This document shows, one piece after another, positions 8,761 through 18,572 of a stretch of 64,000 nucleotides of DNA. Position numbers and translations under genes: made by a program. Positions within the stretch are counted from its first letter, which is position 1; each line of letters opens with the position of its first letter. Location of the stretch: NCBI RefSeq assembly GCF_041911615.1, contig NZ_JAYROR010000089.1:17472-81471 (forward strand). Reading direction: 5' to 3'. This DNA is from Zoogloea sp041911615 (lineage in GTDB: Bacteria > Pseudomonadota > Gammaproteobacteria > Burkholderiales > Rhodocyclaceae). The notes under the pieces were generated by a model. The model was not told the DNA's origin. It ran no database searches and worked only from the letters and a program-made list of their open reading frames with translations.

Positions 8761-9846
8761 GTGGGGCGGTCCTTTTCGATCTACCTCGATCTGATACGTT
8801 TTGCGGCAGCGTTTCTTGTCTATCTGTATCACTCGAATCAGCGTTTCCTGAGCACCTCCGAAGTCCCTTTCAGCGGATTCGGCCACAGTGCGGTGGTGGT
8901 GTTCTTCGTGCTGTCGGGCTTCGTCATCCGCCACGTCACCGACAGCAAGGAAGCGCACTGGGCGGACTACGTCGCCAGCCGCATCGCGCGCATCTTCTCG
9001 GTGACCGTGCCGGCGATCTTCCTGACCCTGCTGTTCGATACTGTCGGGCGCGCCTTCGCGCCCGAAATCTACGCCCACAGCGCTTCGGACCAGGTGCTGG
9101 CGCGCGTCGTGCTGAGCCTGCTGCTGCTCAACGAGGTGTGGCTGCTGTCGGTGATGAGCTTCTCGAACCTGCCGTTCTGGTCGATCTGCGTCGAGTTCTG
9201 GTACTACGCTGCCTTTGCGCTGGTGATCTTCCTGCCCCGACGGGTGGGCTGGGTCGCCGCCGCGCTGCTCGCCCTGGCGCTCGGGCCGAAGTTCATCCTG
9301 CTCGCGCCGATCTGGTGGGCGGGCGTGCTGCTCTACCGCTGGCGGATGCCGCCCTGGCTGGGCCGGCGCTCGGCGCTGGCGATGGTCGGGTTCAGCCTCA
9401 CCGGCTTCTGGCTGTTCCACGCCCTCAAGATCGACCGCTGGGGTTGTCTGTGGCTCAAGGCTGCGCTCGGCCAGGACGTCGCCCAGTATCTCGGCTTTGC
9501 CAACTACGTGGTCGGCGACTACCTGCTGACGCTGCTGGTGTGCCTGAACTTCGCCGGGATGCGGGCGCTGCTGGCCGGCTCGGGCGGCTGGTTGATCGCG
9601 CTGGAACGCCCGATACGGCAGGTGGCCGGCTGCACCTTCACGCTCTACCTGCTGCATCTGCCCTTGTTCCTGATGTGGAGCGCGATCGTGCGCGGCAACC
9701 CCGCGCAGCCGTGGTACTGGCTGACGGTGACCGCCCTGGTCTTTGCCAGCGTGGTGCTCGTCAGCCGCCAGACCGAGGCGCACCGCTACCGCCTGCGCGG
9801 GTGGCTGCTGGCCCTGTTCGCTCGGCGGGGCGTGATGGCGGCCTGA
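8761..9846 (+). CDS. Membrane acyltransferase, acyltransferase 3 family
   Basis: A 361-aa integral membrane protein with about ten hydrophobic segments. The N-terminus carries the family pattern IYLDLIRFAAAFLVYLYH with the conserved Arg and His, then VVVFFVLSGFVI and a FWSICVEFWYYAAF segment. Acyltransferase 3 proteins such as OafA and NodX move acetyl or other acyl groups onto exported sugars across the inner membrane. The start is a GTG at 8761 with GGGAG upstream. An AT-rich patch (about 8712-8728) precedes it. It is 68 bases ahead of ygiQ and a few kilobases from the glycan cluster, whose product it might acylate; that link is speculative. Confidence 0.88.
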   Translation: MGRSFSIYLDLIRFAAAFLVYLYHSNQRFLSTSEVPFSGFGHSAVVVFFVLSGFVIRHVTDSKEAHWADYVASRIARIFSVTVPAIFLTLLFDTVGRAFAPEIYAHSASDQVLARVVLSLLLLNEVWLLSVMSFSNLPFWSICVEFWYYAAFALVIFLPRRVGWVAAALLALALGPKFILLAPIWWAGVLLYRWRMPPWLGRRSALAMVGFSLTGFWLFHALKIDRWGCLWLKAALGQDVAQYLGFANYVVGDYLLTLLVCLNFAGMRALLAGSGGWLIALERPIRQVAGCTFTLYLLHLPLFLMWSAIVRGNPAQPWYWLTVTALVFASVVLVSRQTEAHRYRLRGWLLALFARRGVMAA

Positions 9847-9914
9847 CCCCGCTCGCGGGCGGGAACGTCCGCTTTCGCGGGTGTTCCAAGGAGGGCTCCC
9901 GTACAATCGCGCCC

Positions 9915-12086
<2,172 letters not shown>

Positions 12087-12100
12087 GCTCTCGTCGCGAA

Positions 12101-12121
12101 CGCGACGTGCTGCACGTCGCG
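12101..12121. repeat. Perfect 21-base palindrome after ygiQ
   Basis: Ten-base arms CGCGACGTGC and GCACGTCGCG with a single central T, starting 15 bases after the ygiQ stop. No T-tract follows, so it is not a standard intrinsic terminator; a protein-binding site or a cruciform/RNA stem are alternatives. Confidence 0.5.
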
Positions 12122-12215
12122 CCGGCGCGCTGCCGGGTATCATGCGGCGCCCATGTCACGTGGGTTCCCGGCGCCCGCGGCCGTGTCGCACCGATCGCGG
12201 CGGCTGCGGCGGTTT

Positions 12216-12248
12216 GTAACAGTCCATCGTTAAGTTAAATGCTGTTAC
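12216..12248. promoter_or_regulatory. Inverted repeat GTAACAG-N19-CTGTTAC upstream of the glycan cluster
   Basis: Exact 7-base arms (12216-12222 and 12242-12248) flank an AT-rich 19-base centre containing TTAAGTTAAAT, in an otherwise GC-rich gap. It lies 52 bases before the first gene of the glycan cluster, a position suited to an operator. No regulator in the window can be assigned to it. Confidence 0.4.
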
Positions 12249-12299
12249 GCTGCCGTGGGGGCGCTGCCGTTTCAATGTCCCGTCATTCGTTGGTGAAAA

Positions 12300-12914
12300 G
12301 TGGAAAAGCTAGTCTATCGTTCGAGCCTCAGCGGGCGGATCGCCTCGCTGATCGATGTCGGTTTCGGCACCTTCCGGGGGTTCGTGCGGTTGGTCCTGGG
12401 GGAGCTGGCCTTCGTTGGTGGCGGCCTGCGGCCTTTCGTGCAGATTCGCCCCCGTGAGGTGAAGCGCCTGGTCTTCGTGTGCCTGGGCAACATCAACCGT
12501 AGTGCCTTCGGGCACGCCGTGGCCGACAAGCTCGGTGCCCAGGTGGCGTCCCTCGGCTTGTCCACCACCACCGGCGCGCCGGCCTTCGAGAAGGCGATCG
12601 CTGCGGCCCCGGTGTACGGCATCGATCTGGGCGCCCATCGCGCCACCGATTTCACGGATTTCCGTTACCAGCCCGGCGACCTGCTGCTGGCGATGGAGGT
12701 CCGCCACGTGCACGAGCTGATCCGCCGCGGCATTCCGGCCGACGCGATCGCCCTGCTGGGACACTGGTCGCGTCCGCACCGCATCCACATCCACGACCCC
12801 CACCTGCACACCGACCAGTATTTCCGTACCTGCTTCGCCATCATCCACTCGGCAGTGGCCAATCTGGTCGAGGAACTGCGCCTGGGAGAAAGCCCGTGTC
12901 TGAGCAAAAAGTGA
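12300..12914 (+). CDS. Low-molecular-weight protein tyrosine phosphatase-like protein
   Basis: A 204-aa protein. After about 50 N-terminal residues that are not part of the usual fold comes the phosphatase P-loop VCLGNINRSAFG with Cys61 and Arg67 (C-x5-R), and a C-terminal IHDPHL segment carrying the general-acid aspartate. These enzymes remove phosphate from tyrosine; in exopolysaccharide loci they act on tyrosine-kinase chain-length regulators, none of which is seen here. GTG at 12300 is the first possible start because an in-frame TGA sits two codons upstream. It overlaps the deacetylase gene by 19 bases and begins the glycan cluster. Confidence 0.85.
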   Translation: MEKLVYRSSLSGRIASLIDVGFGTFRGFVRLVLGELAFVGGGLRPFVQIRPREVKRLVFVCLGNINRSAFGHAVADKLGAQVASLGLSTTTGAPAFEKAIAAAPVYGIDLGAHRATDFTDFRYQPGDLLLAMEVRHVHELIRRGIPADAIALLGHWSRPHRIHIHDPHLHTDQYFRTCFAIIHSAVANLVEELRLGESPCLSKK

Positions 12915-13870
12915 ATGTCTACCTGACCTTCGACATCGAGGTCTGGTGCGGCGGCTGGAACAACCTCGACGGCAACTTCCCGGGCAGCTTCGAGCGCTAC
13001 GTCTATGGCCGCTCGCCGAAGGGCGACTACGCGCTGCCGAAGACCCTCGAAATCCTCGACCGCAACGGCCTCAAAGGGGTGTTCTTCGTCGAGCCGCTGT
13101 TCGCGGCGCGCTTCGGCGTGGACAAGCTGGCGGTGATCGTCGACCTGATCCGCGCCGGCGGCCACGACGTGCAGCTGCATCTGCACCCCGAGTGGTCGGA
13201 CGAGCTGACCCCGCTGCCGTTTCCCGGCGCCAGCCGCAAGCGCCAGCACCTGGCCTTCTACACCCTCGAGGAGCAGACCATCCTGATCCGGATGGGCCTC
13301 GACCTGCTGGCCCAGGTGGGCTGCGCCCCGATCACGGCCTTCCGGGCCGGCAGCTTCGCGGCCAACGCCGATACCTTCCGCGCCCTGCGCGCCTGCGGAC
13401 TGACGGTGGATTTCAGCCTCAACGAAGTGTGCGCCGACAGCGGTCCCGACCTGCGCGGCAAGGTCGACTTCCTGAATCCCCAGCGCATCGACGGCGTGCA
13501 GAGCGTGCCGATGACGATCTTCCGCGACGGCACCGGGCGCCTGCGTCCGGCGCAGCTGGGCGCCTGCAGCGTCGCCGAACTGTGTGGCGCGCTCGAATCG
13601 GCGCGCGGGCGCGGTGTCGAGCACTTCGTCATGCTGTCGCACAACTTCGAGATGCTCAAGCAGGGGCGCAGCGAGCCGGATGCCATCGTGGTGCGGCGGT
13701 TTGAAAAAATATGCAAATTTTTGGCGCGCCGGCGTGATGAATTTACTGTCGCCACCGCGGCTATGCTGCCAACATTCCACCCCGGTTCGCAGCCCCGCCT
13801 TCCGGTTGCCAGCCTGCCCGCAACGCTCTGGCGCCACGGGGAGCAGCTGGCTCGCCGCTTCCTCGGATGA
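12896..13870 (+). CDS. NodB-like polysaccharide deacetylase family protein
   Basis: A 324-aa protein with features of the NodB-type deacetylase fold: TFDIEVW near the N-terminus (Asp13, metal or catalytic), LQLHLHPEW-like HxH metal site (in VQLHLHPEWSD), and FRAGSFAAN. Such enzymes remove N-acetyl groups from polysaccharides or lipid-linked sugars. No signal peptide or membrane helix is visible, so it probably works in the cytoplasm on a sugar or lipid-linked precursor. The start is GTG 12896, inside the end of the phosphatase gene. The gene is second in the glycan cluster. The family call is firm, the substrate unknown. Confidence 0.86.
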   Translation: MSEQKVNVYLTFDIEVWCGGWNNLDGNFPGSFERYVYGRSPKGDYALPKTLEILDRNGLKGVFFVEPLFAARFGVDKLAVIVDLIRAGGHDVQLHLHPEWSDELTPLPFPGASRKRQHLAFYTLEEQTILIRMGLDLLAQVGCAPITAFRAGSFAANADTFRALRACGLTVDFSLNEVCADSGPDLRGKVDFLNPQRIDGVQSVPMTIFRDGTGRLRPAQLGACSVAELCGALESARGRGVEHFVMLSHNFEMLKQGRSEPDAIVVRRFEKICKFLARRRDEFTVATAAMLPTFHPGSQPRLPVASLPATLWRHGEQLARRFLG

Positions 13871-13948
13871 CGCTCCCGGCCCATGGTCGGGTGTTTTCCT
13901 GATCGTGTCGCCCGCGCACCGCTCTTGCTCCGACTTCCCGAGGCCTTC

Positions 13949-14008
13949 ATGACGCGCATCCCTTTCTTCCGACCGGTCTGCGCCCGCCTCGCCGGAGGAC
14001 GGCCGTGA
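13949..14008 (+). CDS. Possible 19-aa leader peptide upstream of gtrA-like gene
   Basis: A short open frame, ATG 13949 to TGA 14006-14008, encodes MTRIPFFRPVCARLAGGRP. GAGG lies eight bases before its ATG, its stop overlaps the GTG start of the GtrA gene (GTGA), and the GGAGG of that gene lies inside it. This arrangement would allow translational coupling. It may simply be a chance frame; no homology can be judged at this length. Confidence 0.3.
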   Translation: MTRIPFFRPVCARLAGGRP

Positions 14009-14427
14009 GCGACGGGGCCGACGTCCGGCCGCCGCCGCTGCTGCGGGATCGCCGCCGTGCCGCCGCGGTCCGTTATGCCATCACCGGCGTGGCGCTGCTG
14101 CTGCTCGACATGGCGGTGTTCTTCGTGCTGGCGCGCGGACTGCAGGTCGAGCCGGCCCTGGCGCAGTTCGCGGCCCGCGCGGCCGGTGCGGTGGCGGGCT
14201 TCTTCGGTCACAAGAATTTCTCCTTCCGCAACACCGGCGACGGGCCGGCGATGCCGCTGCGCCAGGTGCTGCTTTATGCCACCGTGACCGCGATCACCCT
14301 CTGCGTGTCGCCGCTGGTGCTGGTCGGGTTGCTGGCGTTGTCGGACAACCTCGTGGCCGCCAAGCTCGGCACCGAGGTGGTGATGGTGGCCTTCAATTAT
14401 TTTTGCCTCAGTAGGGTGTTCCGATGA
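14005..14427 (+). CDS. GtrA family membrane protein
   Basis: A 140-aa protein with four transmembrane helices and the GtrA pattern (VRYAITGVALLLLDMAVFFVL, then GFFGHKNFSFRN with the conserved Asn-Phe/Phe-Arg pair, ending in FNYFCLSRVFR). GtrA proteins are thought to flip undecaprenyl-phosphate-linked sugars across the inner membrane. GTG 14005 has GGAGG eight bases upstream. It overlaps the following glycosyltransferase gene by four bases (ATGA). Together with that gene it forms the classical gtrA-gtrB pair. Confidence 0.9.
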   Translation: MSDGADVRPPPLLRDRRRAAAVRYAITGVALLLLDMAVFFVLARGLQVEPALAQFAARAAGAVAGFFGHKNFSFRNTGDGPAMPLRQVLLYATVTAITLCVSPLVLVGLLALSDNLVAAKLGTEVVMVAFNYFCLSRVFR

Positions 14428-15434
14428 AACTGGATACGGACAGGGTTGAGGTGTCGGTCGTCGTGCCGGCCTTCAACGAAGCCGAGGGGCTGCCCCGCTT
14501 TCTCGAAGAGATCGACCGGGTGATCGCGTCCCTCGATGTGCGCGCCGAGCTGGTTTTCGTGAACGATGGCTCGCAGGACGGCACCGAAGCGGTGTTGCAA
14601 GACATCGCACGTTTCCGGCCCGACGTGGTGCCGGTCAATTTTGCGCGCAACTTCGGCAAGGAAGCCGCGATGGCCGCCGGGCTCGCGGTGGCGAGCGGCG
14701 AGTGCGTGGTGTTCATGGACGCCGATCTGCAGCATCCGCCGCAGATCCTCGGCGAACTGCTCGCCAAGTGGCGCGAGGGCTACGACGTGGTGAATGGCCG
14801 CAAGCGCCGCCGCGGACAAGAGCCGGCCGTGTATCGCGCCTTCGCCAACCTGTTCAACGGCCTCATGAGCCGCGCGGTGGGGGGCGACATGGCTGGCGCC
14901 AGCGACTTCAAGCTGCTCGACCGCCAGGTGGTGGACACCCTGCTGCAGTTCCCCGAGCGCAATCGTTTTTTCCGCGGCATGGTGACCTGGGTTGGCTTCC
15001 GGGTGGCGGACGTGGAGTTCGACGTGCAGGAGCGCGAGATCGGCGCCACCAAGTGGTCGCTCGGTTCGCTGATGCGCTACTCGCTCAACAACCTGCTGGC
15101 CTTCTCGTCGATGCCACTGGTTGCGGTGGCCTACGTGGGCTTCGCCACCGTCGGCCTCGGCAGCCTGCTGCTGCTGCAGACGTTGTACCGTTACTTCGCC
15201 GGCACCGCGGCGATCGGCTTCACCACCGTGATCGCCGTGCAGGTGATGCTCGGCGGCATGATCCTGATGGCGCTGGGCGTCATCTCGATCTACATGGCGC
15301 GCATGTACGACGAGCAGAAGCAGCGCCCGATGTTCATCATCCGTCGCCCGCGTCCGCGCCAGGCGAGCCGCGGCGGCGTGGACCGCAGCCCGCTGACCAT
15401 CGCCGGCGGGCGCGATTTCGGAGACGGCCAATGA
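14424..15434 (+). CDS. GtrB/DPM1-like family 2 glycosyltransferase
   Basis: A 336-aa protein with a GT2 domain (residues 8-230: VVVPAFNEAEGL, FVNDGSQDGT, and FMDADLQHPP with the Asp-x-Asp metal site at 99-101) followed by two membrane helices (about 232-300) and a basic C-terminal tail. GtrB-type enzymes transfer a sugar from a nucleotide donor to undecaprenyl phosphate on the cytoplasmic face. It is coupled by ATGA overlaps on both sides, to the GtrA gene and to the large membrane protein. The sugar cannot be deduced. Confidence 0.93.
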   Translation: MKLDTDRVEVSVVVPAFNEAEGLPRFLEEIDRVIASLDVRAELVFVNDGSQDGTEAVLQDIARFRPDVVPVNFARNFGKEAAMAAGLAVASGECVVFMDADLQHPPQILGELLAKWREGYDVVNGRKRRRGQEPAVYRAFANLFNGLMSRAVGGDMAGASDFKLLDRQVVDTLLQFPERNRFFRGMVTWVGFRVADVEFDVQEREIGATKWSLGSLMRYSLNNLLAFSSMPLVAVAYVGFATVGLGSLLLLQTLYRYFAGTAAIGFTTVIAVQVMLGGMILMALGVISIYMARMYDEQKQRPMFIIRRPRPRQASRGGVDRSPLTIAGGRDFGDGQ

Positions 15435-17239
15435 TCGGGCTCACCCGCAGTGAATCGCCGCTGACGCTGGCGGAAGGCGTCAAGGCCTTCGGGGTATTCC
15501 TGGTGCTCGCGCTGGTGCTGCATTTCCCGCACTACGGTTCGCACTACGGCGACCCCAACTTCGACTTCTACCTGCACTACCACTGGGCGAAGGAATACGC
15601 CGAGAGCGTCGCCCATGGCTGGTGGTATCCGCGCTGGACCTTCTTCGCCCGCTTCGGCCTGGGCGAGCCGGTGTTCGTGTTCTACTCGCCGCTCTACTAC
15701 CTGCTGTCGGCGCTGCTGGCGCTGGGCGGAATGACCGTCTGGAACGCGATGCACGTGGTCGAGGTGCTGAGCAACGCGGTGTTCGGGCTGTTCGTCTATC
15801 TCACCTGCCGTCACTACGCGAGCAACCGGCTGGCCCTGGTGGCCGGCTTCGCGGCGTCGCTCAACCCCTTTCTGGTGATGCTGCATTACAAGTTCCAGGG
15901 CTTCGCCTGGGCGTCGGTGGGCTACGCGGCCCACGGGATGCTGCTGTGGGCGATGTTCCGACCCAAGGCCGACCCGGCGCGCATCAACCTGCTTGCCGCG
16001 GTGGCCCTCGGCATCGCAGTGGTCGGCCACACGATGAGCACCCTGGTGATGCTGGTCTGCTACTCGGCGGCGGTGTTCGTCGCGCCGGCGGGCGGCGGCG
16101 AAGTGCGGGTGGCGGGGCTGCCGCGGCGTCTCGTCGCCTGGGGCTGCACCGTGGCACTGGGCCTCGGCATGGGGGCGATCTACCTGTTGCCGGCACTCGG
16201 TTCCCAGTCGCTGATCAATACCGACGCCTGGACCGGCCCGCACATCCTGCAGGCCTTCGCCTGGCCGACCTTCTCGGCGGTGATCCACGGCGTGCAGTGG
16301 TTCTCCTTCCAGTGGCCGCTGGCGGTGCCGGTGCTGGCCTTGCTGGTGGTGCAGGCGTGGTTCCTGTTCAAGTTGAAGGGTGCCGACGGGCAGCCGATCC
16401 GGCCGTTGCTGATGCAGCTCTTCCTGGTGCTGGCGGTGGCGGTGTTCTTCGCCTCGGAGCTGTCGTACCCGCTGTGGACGATCCAGTCGCCGCTGCTGCG
16501 CATCCAGTTGCCTTATCGCTTCCTGTCGGTGGCCTATGTGATGGTGATCGTCATCGGTGTGCTGGCGGCCCAGGCGGCGCGGGCCCGAGGCCGTCGCGGC
16601 TGGGAGATCGGCCTGGTCCGCTCGGTGGCGGCGGTGGGCGTGCTGGGGCTGTTGATCGCCGCCAAGGCGACTTACCTGGACGGTGGCAAGCTGCTGCCGG
16701 CGATGGCCCGCGACCAGTATTCGTTCGAGCTGCTGCCCCAGTGGTCGCGCACGCCCGACGGGGGCTTCGCCTGCGCTGTCGACCGCAATGCCTGCCTGCG
16801 TCTGCCGCTGAGTGCGGGGGCTTTCCGCGGTACGCCGGAATACGCCACCAAGCACGCCACGCCGGCGTTCTTCGACTGGGCGATGGCGGGCTTCGCGAAG
16901 GAGTGCGCGCAGCGCGGCGCGGTGTGCGGTCCGGCCCGCTACGTGTCCAACACCGTCGGCTGGCACATCGAGGCGCGCGCGGCGACGCCGCTGCGTCTGC
17001 CGGTGTTCCTGTTCCCGATGTGGGCGGTCGAGGTGGATGGCAAGCCCGTCCCGGCGGTGCACGACCCCGAAACAGGCTTGATCCAGGTCGAACTCGCACC
17101 CGGCGCCCACGAGGTGCGGCTCGAATGGACGGAGACGCCGCTGTTCGCGATGGCACGCTGGGTCACAATCGTTTCCATCGGTGTGTTGATCGTGCTCGGG
17201 CTTGCTGGCAGAGTTCGACGTGGTGCCCATTTCGGGTAG
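15431..17239 (+). CDS. Large polytopic membrane protein, PTPS-related/GT-C-like
   Basis: A 602-aa protein with roughly ten membrane helices (within residues 12-420) and a large C-terminal soluble part (about 425-570) before a last helix. The N-terminal loop DPNFDFYLHYHWAKEY and RFGLGEPVFVFYSPLYYLL resemble the 6-pyruvoyl-tetrahydropterin-synthase-related membrane domain family, which looks like GT-C glycosyltransferases. It probably uses an undecaprenyl-linked sugar on the periplasmic face, filling the place of GtrC in a three-part Gtr system. ATG 15431 overlaps the stop of the GT2 gene. The GT role is inferred from neighbours. Confidence 0.78.
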   Translation: MIGLTRSESPLTLAEGVKAFGVFLVLALVLHFPHYGSHYGDPNFDFYLHYHWAKEYAESVAHGWWYPRWTFFARFGLGEPVFVFYSPLYYLLSALLALGGMTVWNAMHVVEVLSNAVFGLFVYLTCRHYASNRLALVAGFAASLNPFLVMLHYKFQGFAWASVGYAAHGMLLWAMFRPKADPARINLLAAVALGIAVVGHTMSTLVMLVCYSAAVFVAPAGGGEVRVAGLPRRLVAWGCTVALGLGMGAIYLLPALGSQSLINTDAWTGPHILQAFAWPTFSAVIHGVQWFSFQWPLAVPVLALLVVQAWFLFKLKGADGQPIRPLLMQLFLVLAVAVFFASELSYPLWTIQSPLLRIQLPYRFLSVAYVMVIVIGVLAAQAARARGRRGWEIGLVRSVAAVGVLGLLIAAKATYLDGGKLLPAMARDQYSFELLPQWSRTPDGGFACAVDRNACLRLPLSAGAFRGTPEYATKHATPAFFDWAMAGFAKECAQRGAVCGPARYVSNTVGWHIEARAATPLRLPVFLFPMWAVEVDGKPVPAVHDPETGLIQVELAPGAHEVRLEWTETPLFAMARWVTIVSIGVLIVLGLAGRVRRGAHFG

Positions 17240-17260
17240 ATGTTCGGTTGAAGAGTGTCC

Positions 17261-18472
17261 ATGACAGAAAAGTCAGTCCGTCCGCCGTGCTACGTGCTCG
17301 GCATCGAAACCCAGATCGGCCTGAGCCTGGTTCGCGAACTGGGCGAAGCGGGCGTCCCGGTGATCGGCATCGCCGCCCGGGACGACGCCATCGGGCTGCA
17401 GTCCCGTTACCTGACCCACGGCGAAGTGTTGCGCCACCCGCGCACCGACCAGGGCCTGGCCGAGCTGCGAGCCATCGGCGAAGGTCACGGTGCGGGTTAT
17501 CTGCTGACCGTCTCGGAGGCCAATACCACCTGGCTCATCGATAACCGCGACCGCCTCGGGGTGCTGCAGCCGCTGCTGCCGTCGAAGGAGGCCTTCGAGG
17601 TGGTGCTCGACAAGGAGCGCACCCTCGAGGTGGCCGAGGCGGTGGGCATCGAGGTGCCGCAAAGCGCCAACCCGACCTCCTGGGACGAGGTCGAGGCGCT
17701 GGCCCGCAGCTTCCCTTTCCCGGCGGTATTGAAGTGGGCCGACCCCAACGGCGTGGCCCCGGCGCTGCACGCCAAAGGCATCGAGCTGGTCAAGGCCGAG
17801 TACGTCTATACCGCCGAGGAGTTCCTGCGCGTGGCCGGGCGCTATCGGCCGGTGGGCGTCTGGCCGCTGGTGCAGGCGTACTGCGCCGGGGTTGGCCTGG
17901 GTCAGTTCTTCTTCATGCACCGGGGCAAGGCGGTGCGGCGCTTCCAGCATCTGCGGGTGGCCGAGTGGCCGCCCGAGGGTGGGTTTTCGAGCGTCTGCGA
18001 CGCGGTGCCGCTGGAGCGCTTCCGCGAATTGCAGGCGCTGTCGATCCGTCTGCTCCAGGCGATCGGCTGGGAGGGCGTGGCGATGGTCGAATACCGCTAC
18101 GATCCGGCGAGTGGGCGGGCCGTGCTGATGGAAGTGAACGGCCGCTTCTGGGGAAGCTTCCCGCTGGCGATGTACTGCGGGGCGGGCTTCGGTCTGCTCG
18201 CCTACAGCCTGCAGGGGCAGGGCTTGATGCCCGAGCTGCCGCCGCTGCGCGAGAACCTGCGCTGCCGCATGGTGGCGACCGAGATCAAGCGCCTGAAGCG
18301 CATCCTGCTCGAGCCGGGGCAGATCCGCGACCGCAGTTTCCGCGTCCGGCCGGTGCGCGAGGTGTTGCGTTTCGCGGTGGATTTCCTGCGCCCGTCGGTG
18401 CGCTACTACGTCTGGAGCCTGCGCGACATCAAGCCCTTCTTCCGCGACGTGAAGAACGCGCTGGGCATCTGA
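17261..18472 (+). CDS. ATP-grasp domain ligase
   Basis: A 403-aa protein with an N-terminal Rossmann-like part (CYVLGIETQIGLSLVRELGEAGVPVIGI), an ATP-grasp central part (FPAVLKWADPNG, then VEYRYDPASGRAVLMEVNGRFWGS with the metal-binding Glu and Asn) and a basic C-terminal region. ATP-grasp enzymes join a carboxylate to an amine or similar nucleophile through an acyl phosphate. As last gene of the glycan cluster it may attach an amino acid or other acid to a sugar; this is inference. I prefer ATG 17261 to GTG 17255 because GAAGAG sits at the right distance. It ends at a long hairpin terminator. Confidence 0.85.
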   Translation: MTEKSVRPPCYVLGIETQIGLSLVRELGEAGVPVIGIAARDDAIGLQSRYLTHGEVLRHPRTDQGLAELRAIGEGHGAGYLLTVSEANTTWLIDNRDRLGVLQPLLPSKEAFEVVLDKERTLEVAEAVGIEVPQSANPTSWDEVEALARSFPFPAVLKWADPNGVAPALHAKGIELVKAEYVYTAEEFLRVAGRYRPVGVWPLVQAYCAGVGLGQFFFMHRGKAVRRFQHLRVAEWPPEGGFSSVCDAVPLERFRELQALSIRLLQAIGWEGVAMVEYRYDPASGRAVLMEVNGRFWGSFPLAMYCGAGFGLLAYSLQGQGLMPELPPLRENLRCRMVATEIKRLKRILLEPGQIRDRSFRVRPVREVLRFAVDFLRPSVRYYVWSLRDIKPFFRDVKNALGI

Positions 18473-18503
18473 CCCGGCGTCGGCCGCCATCCGGCCGGGC
18501 GTG

Positions 18504-18541
18504 AACGAAACCAGCCGGGCGCGCGCCCGGCTGTTTTCGTT
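18504..18541. terminator. Long bidirectional hairpin terminator after the glycan cluster
   Basis: Outer arms AACGAAA/TTTCGTT enclose a one-base mismatch and an inner 11-base stem CAGCCGGGCGC/GCGCCCGGCTG. It sits between the plus-strand ATP-grasp gene and the minus-strand cysteine-repeat gene, both of which end here. Confidence 0.82.
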
Positions 18542-18572
18542 TCAGGGGCGCCGTGGCCCTTGCTTGGTGGGA

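Noticed and set aside
12300..12914. Arsenate reductase (ArsC of the phosphatase fold).
   Set aside because: The additional redox cysteines of ArsC are missing and no ars genes are near; glycan genes surround it.
12302..18472. Complete capsule or exopolysaccharide locus.
   Set aside because: No Wzx flippase, Wzy polymerase, Wza channel or Wzc kinase is present; the set is better seen as a glycan-modifying Gtr-like cluster.
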